Source of the DNA: Phialocephala subalpina
Lineage: Eukaryota; Ascomycota; Leotiomycetes; Helotiales; Mollisiaceae
Length of the DNA: 64,000 nt
Assembly (NCBI GenBank): GCA_900073065.1
Contig: FJOG01000025.1
Span: 434,001-498,000, forward strand
Direction of reading: 5' to 3'
This document shows, one piece after another, positions 59,190 through 64,000 of this stretch; within the stretch, counting starts at the first letter, position 1, and the number at the start of each line of letters is the position of its first letter. Below the pieces are notes generated by a model. The model did not search any database. It saw nothing but the letters and a program-made list of their open reading frames with translations, and was not told where the DNA came from. The translations under genes were made by a program, and so were the position numbers.

Positions 59190-62100
59190 ACTGTCGTTGA
59201 AATTACCTTTCGCTTGCCTAGGAATACAGCCGAATTTCTTTACTTTTGAACGCCACCTGCGTGGGAGGCTTCAACCATCTCTCTTGGGTTCAAAGCTATC
59301 ACCATAGCTTGATGCAAGAATAGAAGATGTGGAATCTGTGCAGGCACGAACAATTCGAACTGCACTTTCATACAGATTCGTGGTTGGCAGTTGACTGCTG
59401 TATTGTCCACCAGGTCCAGACTTTACCATCCCATTCCCTCTTCAAAAGTGGTCACCTCATGGTTTCTCCGTCAAATCAATTTCTTTGAAAATAACAATTA
59501 TTTGTGGAGAGAGACTTGTGATGCCTGCTAGCCTTCCCCGTTGCTGTTGCAAAACGGCTGATCTTGTACAGTGTCTTGGTCATCACTTTCAAGAACTTCA
59601 AAATGCAGATTGAAGATGAAGTTAACATTACACGTACATGAATCTGCATCTCCAATTAACCCTGCCATATGATTTGTGTTTTGAGAGATCTGCAACCAGA
59701 ATCATGAAATCAAGTGAATGCCAAAGTTGACGAACAAGGTGTCGTGGGGGTCAGCGAGGGGCTAGGTGCTAGTGCGCATTTTTGAAGCTCACGTCATGTT
59801 CTGGGGTAATGAGGTCCTCAGCTCATGAGTTATGCAAGGAGAAATTCCTTTCGAGATGCTTTTGGAAAGTCATTTCACGAAAATGCTTTCTTCTTTTTGG
59901 TGGATGTCGATATCCGGAATTCAAGATCTGCCGAATGCTTTACCAGCCTTGTCATGCATGCTCTTCTTGAACTTCTGCATACCCGTCGTTTCGATATATT
60001 GAGCGTTATCAACAGTGGATCTTTTTGATCGACGACTAAGAAAACCGAAAGTATAGTTGACCATACTTGTCAACCATCCGAGCCTTAGTCGTCATGTCAA
60101 CCTGACTGACAAGACTCTGTAATGGACCATCTCTTCCCAATCTCTTCATTTATGGACCGCCTTGTAATCTGAGACCGGGCAGCTCAGTGATTCATTCTCG
60201 ATCAATATGTCGAGATCGATTCTTTCTCATCTTACAATGCTTCTGTCCTCGTTGACTGATCTTCGCCGTCATCTGGAAGAAATGGTATTGTGGTGCCTTG
60301 GCATGTCACACTACTGCGATGGGACTACTTAGACTTGGCCAGCAGGTCATGTCATAGTATAGAGACAGTTTTTACTTCTCTCTTGCGAATTATCAGACGG
60401 TCTCTAGAAGTGCTGTTAAGTGAAGAGCTTGCCATCGTTCGGCCGAGGAACAATCAACGTGTTGAAAATCACTTCCATCTCAATGTACCCCGGAATGGGC
60501 CACTAAGATTTCTAATACATCTGCGATGTTGCTGAAACCCCCCCTTTCCTTCCCCTTTCTTTTTTTCACTTGAATGTCCCTCTCATGCGTGCACAATAAA
60601 TAGCCTTGCTCGATTGAGCACGTGACCTACCAGATTCCCCTTTTTCCCCTCGCTTCGCTTTGCCTCATCTGTCTCCCGCTGCTCGCCCATCATCTGTTTA
60701 TCAGCCGAGGTTTCGAAAACTACTTGAATGAATAGACTCACTTCAACAACTATTATTCGTTGGCAGCGGTGCTTGCTTGACTCTCGATACTTTCCGTGCT
60801 ATCATATTACAAGATAGATGCTATATTCCTCGGTCGATGAGACCAGAAGCGGAAGTACTACAACTTTCCTCTTAGAATTAAATTTCCCAAAGAGTTTTCG
60901 CCAAATGCTCCTCCTATTCCCGCGTCTCAAAAATCCTAAACTTTTTCTTCGGCCCTTCATTTTAATGCGCGCTCCGCAACAGCGAACAACACCGAGTATC
61001 AACATCAACATGTTAACATCAAGGTTCCAATCGCCTCACTACGGTATCCCAAATCACCTCCAGCCTCCAAACCATCAATTCAGACAAAATCACCCCCTGT
61101 TGTATATCTTCCGCCCGTCATACCCGTTCTCCGCTCCCTGGTCCGCTATAACCGGAGAGCCACATCGTCACCATGCATTTGAATGTTGTAATCAAATGAG
61201 GCTCCTGACATGTTTGTAACAAGCATCAGGGTCCGCATCCATGTGCCCTGTATCACAAAACTTAAACAAAATGCTATTACTCAACATGCAACTTCAAGGG
61301 TCTCGCTACGAATCAGGGGCTCAGCCGAGAAGCGGTGAGACCCACTGCTGGAAATAATTCGGCATGGGCCGAACTAGGGACGCATTGGTTCTAGATGGCG
61401 GTTATGCTCGGTTGTTTGTTGAGCTGCATTGCGAGTCGCGACTTCCTTACTTCTGCACAACCAAACCACCCAATCACTACATCTCACCAAGAAGCGAGGT
61501 AGGCACGACTCAAACTCTGCAGGACATCTCAAAGTCAATCGCGATTTCACATTCACTCCCTTCCAAGTTCCAAGTGGTCCGCTCGCTCAAATTATTACGA
61601 ATCCTTCAAGCTTCTCAACAGAGTTTCAACGTAAAGTGCGTTGTTCCTTCGTCTACTTTAAGATAGCGATAAGATTGTTTAGCTCAGCAGCTAAAGCGCC
61701 AGTTTTATGTCAAATATCACTCTATCTTTCCCGCTATGCTGCTGTAATCAAAAACTCGAGTCCTCTGTTTGGAAATGGCCGATTCCAGTTATCTCGATTG
61801 GGACATCCGTGGATGGGATTATGAAAATGACAACATCTCGACGGTGGGGTCAACACTTTGTCGTATCTTCAAATATAGGGAGGAATTCGCTCGCGTGTAG
61901 GAAGCGAGGAGTCACTAAGCCTTGCTGCAGGCGTGACAAAGCTGGTCGCAGGGACAGGCGTTTGCCAAGGCATGTCAAAGTTGTGGCGGAGGAGAACCCG
62001 ATGGGAAGTTACTGGTCCTTCCGTGCGGTGTGAGTCGACACATGCTTTGTGGAGATATCAATGGTTTTTGGAGCATAATATTGATTACTGCAGATTAAGG

Positions 62101-62389
62101 CAAGATGTTGAGTGAACCGACATGGGAGTCTCGATCACAACAATACCACGACCTTCAATTTCGTAGGAGGCGCCCGAAGAGGAGAGGATCAACAGCATCG
62201 TCCTGCAAGAAGGGTCTCACGATCAAGGAAGTAGCAGCAAGATTACTACAAACTTCCCGGGAAAGGATTGAGAAAGCGAGGAGATTCGCCCGTGCTCACC
62301 GTTCGTCCGCGGGATGTAGCTCTACGCTAAGGCCATATGGAGACGTTCTAGCAGCGTAAAACCCTTCTCAAGCTTTCGATACCCATACC

Positions 62390-62807
62390 ATGGCAGCAGG
62401 AGAATTTTCGCAGTTAATCTCAGGAACATCACTTCACCTTCAGCCTCTCAGCATAATCCAACACTTGACCAACAACACAAAAGGCCATCTAGTCGAAATC
62501 ACCCCGGGCAAATTCATCTTCAGAAACCTGAAATTACAAAATGTACGTATCCAAGATCTGCTATACGTAGATCGATGCTAATAGCTGGCAGCTACTTCAA
62601 CAGATCGACGTGTCAGGAATCTTGGAATGGCTTCACCGGCTGACTTCTGTGCAATATCTAACGAAGCTCGGAGCTTTCCGCACCAAAATTGACAATTCAT
62701 CAAGTCAATTTCACGTTAAGTCTTCTGCCCAATCAGAGCAGCTATGGAACCCTCTCGCAAACATATGCTCATGCTCAAGTCGCAAGCCCAGTGCACTCGC
62801 AAGCTGA
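62390..62807 (+). CDS. Hypothetical two-exon protein, 118 residues
   Basis: ATG 62390 in good context (ACCATGG) opens a frame with protein-like composition (PGKFIFRNLKLQN). A GTACGT...TTCAACAG intron at 62543-62603 keeps phase and joins it to IDVSGILEWLHRLTSVQYL. The second exon then becomes Ser-rich and may hide another intron. I do not recognise the family. Confidence 0.42.
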
Positions 62808-64000
62808 GGTAATACATCCGAATGAACAAGCTCATCGACTTCGGCCATTTCCTTCAAGCTAAACGTTGATCCGATGCAAGATCGGGTCCCAGACTACGTC
62901 CAGAGCCGCCACCAGATGAGTAACAATGCAGTCAGCCGGCATTTCTTCTGATTACCGACTGCCAAGCCAGTGCTCGAATTCTATCTCAGTGCCGCCAGCG
63001 GAAACTTTAGCGAACGTTCTTCCTATCACTACAATACCAGAGCTGTTGGATGGGTTTCATTACGCGGCGGCCCATACTCGCACTAGCTCTCGCTCCTTGT
63101 GCAGTAGTCAAACCCAACAACTGAACCGCATCGGATAGGCATCCGAAGTCTCGGCCGACGGTGCGAATTGATAGCGACTTGACAACTAGATGACAATCAT
63201 CGTCACTGTGTTGCGCGGCCTCGGCACGTCGACTTTTAGCTTCATAAAACGGCCAGATTCTTGACGGCTTTCCTTTTCGATTAGCTGTGTCCATATACCG
63301 AAGGAGATGGACCGAAGACGAACGTGTGCGTTTGAATTTAAAATTGGATATGGGAATGGTAACAAAAACACAAGAGCTGGAGGATGTCCAGTTGGTTTCC
63401 CGCAACTTTTTTTCGATCGAGCTGAACACATGGCGCTGTGCAAGGAGCATGAAGTGCATACCCATCGCAGCCATCGATCGTGTGTTGTTCTGGAGAATCG
63501 TCTGTTGCCTTCTTCCTCGCTGGGGTCAAGGATTTGGCAGATTTATGAGGTCATCGTCTCTTGCGATCAAAGATATCTTTGGAATTACGATCTGATCGCA
63601 ATCGAGATGGATTGAATGCATCGCTGCATCACCATGGAATCAATCAACAGACAACTGAAAAGGATGTAGTTTGCATTCTCAAGTCTTAGAAGCTTGACTG
63701 TACTTGCTGATTACCCACGCAGGATCTACTTGCATGAAATTCGGTCTGTTCATCAACATGAGATTCTGATTTGATTTTGTCATGCTTCATCTTGTTTTGG
63801 TTCATGGTCGAGCTAAATCCCGAGTTGCTAGGCATCGTCGCAATGAATTGGTGGTGCATGAAATCTCATATTCGTCTTGGCTGTCTGCTTGCTCGAAGAG
63901 GCTGAATATGGAGTATGCGTTACTGCAAAAGAACATATATCCATAATTTCCATGATTATGACCATCGGGTTCTCTGTACAAACATAGGGCATAGGCATGA
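62808..64000. other. Intergenic to window end
   Basis: Overlapping open frames on both strands at 63007-63615 show no known domain. A gene may begin beyond the window edge. Confidence 0.35.

Larger units (their letters stand above)
55748..62389. other. Gene-poor stretch with weak candidates only
   Basis: Apart from three weak frames listed separately (57377-57670, 57927-58223 and 58818-59189) nothing coding or structural was recognised. The first few hundred bases should hold the promoter of the Zn2Cys6 factor. Confidence 0.35.

Noticed and set aside
61676..61712. tRNA-like start TTAGCTCAG followed by AGCGC
   Set aside because: No matching T arm, acceptor 3' half or anticodon stem follows, so it is not a tRNA.
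1..64000. Transposons, CRISPR arrays, viral or toxin genes
   Set aside because: No transposase, reverse transcriptase, terminal repeats, spacer arrays or viral proteins were recognised in any frame.

Overview
The window is nuclear DNA of a filamentous ascomycete (Pezizomycotina; Leotiomycetes is only a guess). The evidence is short GT-AG introns of 45-90 nt with CTAAC/CTGAC-type branch sites, two nuclear tRNA genes with 11-nt introns, and fungal families: Zn2Cys6 proteins, a CFEM-like GPI-anchored protein, a berberine-bridge-type FAD oxidase, a GT31 glycosyltransferase, Vip1/Asp1 and Utp21. Reading frames were spliced by hand, and phases were checked at every junction given.

Layout. 0-7 kb: tRNA-Asn, a secreted FAD-linked oxidase and a type II membrane GT31 enzyme. 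8-13 kb: a cytochrome P450 broken by a 250-bp block, and a decayed amidase pseudogene. 13-17.5 kb: an unusual 904-residue protein carrying eight complete Zn2Cys6-type cysteine modules, then an alpha/beta hydrolase on the other strand. 20-31 kb: a weak hypothetical gene, tRNA-Cys, a membrane RING-H2 protein, a CFEM-like surface protein, a pirin with a hydrophobic N-terminus and a MOSC-domain protein. 32.4 kb: a 54-residue zinc-ribbon-like protein. 37.7-46.3 kb: Vip1/Asp1 (bifunctional inositol-pyrophosphate kinase/phosphatase) and Utp21 (SSU processome) diverge from a shared 570-bp intergenic region. 54.5-55.7 kb: a Zn2Cys6 transcription factor. The stretches 32.6-37.7, 46.3-54.5 and 55.7-62.4 kb hold no confident gene.

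Two observations stand out. First, P450 and Vip1 each contain an exact tandem repeat of 250 bp, and each lacks about 83 codons of universally conserved sequence exactly where the extra copy sits. In both, the reading phase needs a missing length of 1 mod 3, as 250 is. The simplest reading is that a true 250-bp block was overwritten by its neighbour (assembly, gap-filling or sequence corruption); neither gene should be called a biological pseudogene on this evidence. Second, the poly-Zn2Cys6 protein repeats a two-module unit three times, whereas Zn2Cys6 regulators normally have a single cluster. It is the best candidate for undescribed biology here.

The genes do not form an obvious pathway. 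FAD oxidase, P450, amidase remnant and hydrolase lie within 15 kb, but no polyketide, peptide or terpene backbone enzyme is present. The Vip1-Utp21 pair is conserved housekeeping sequence.
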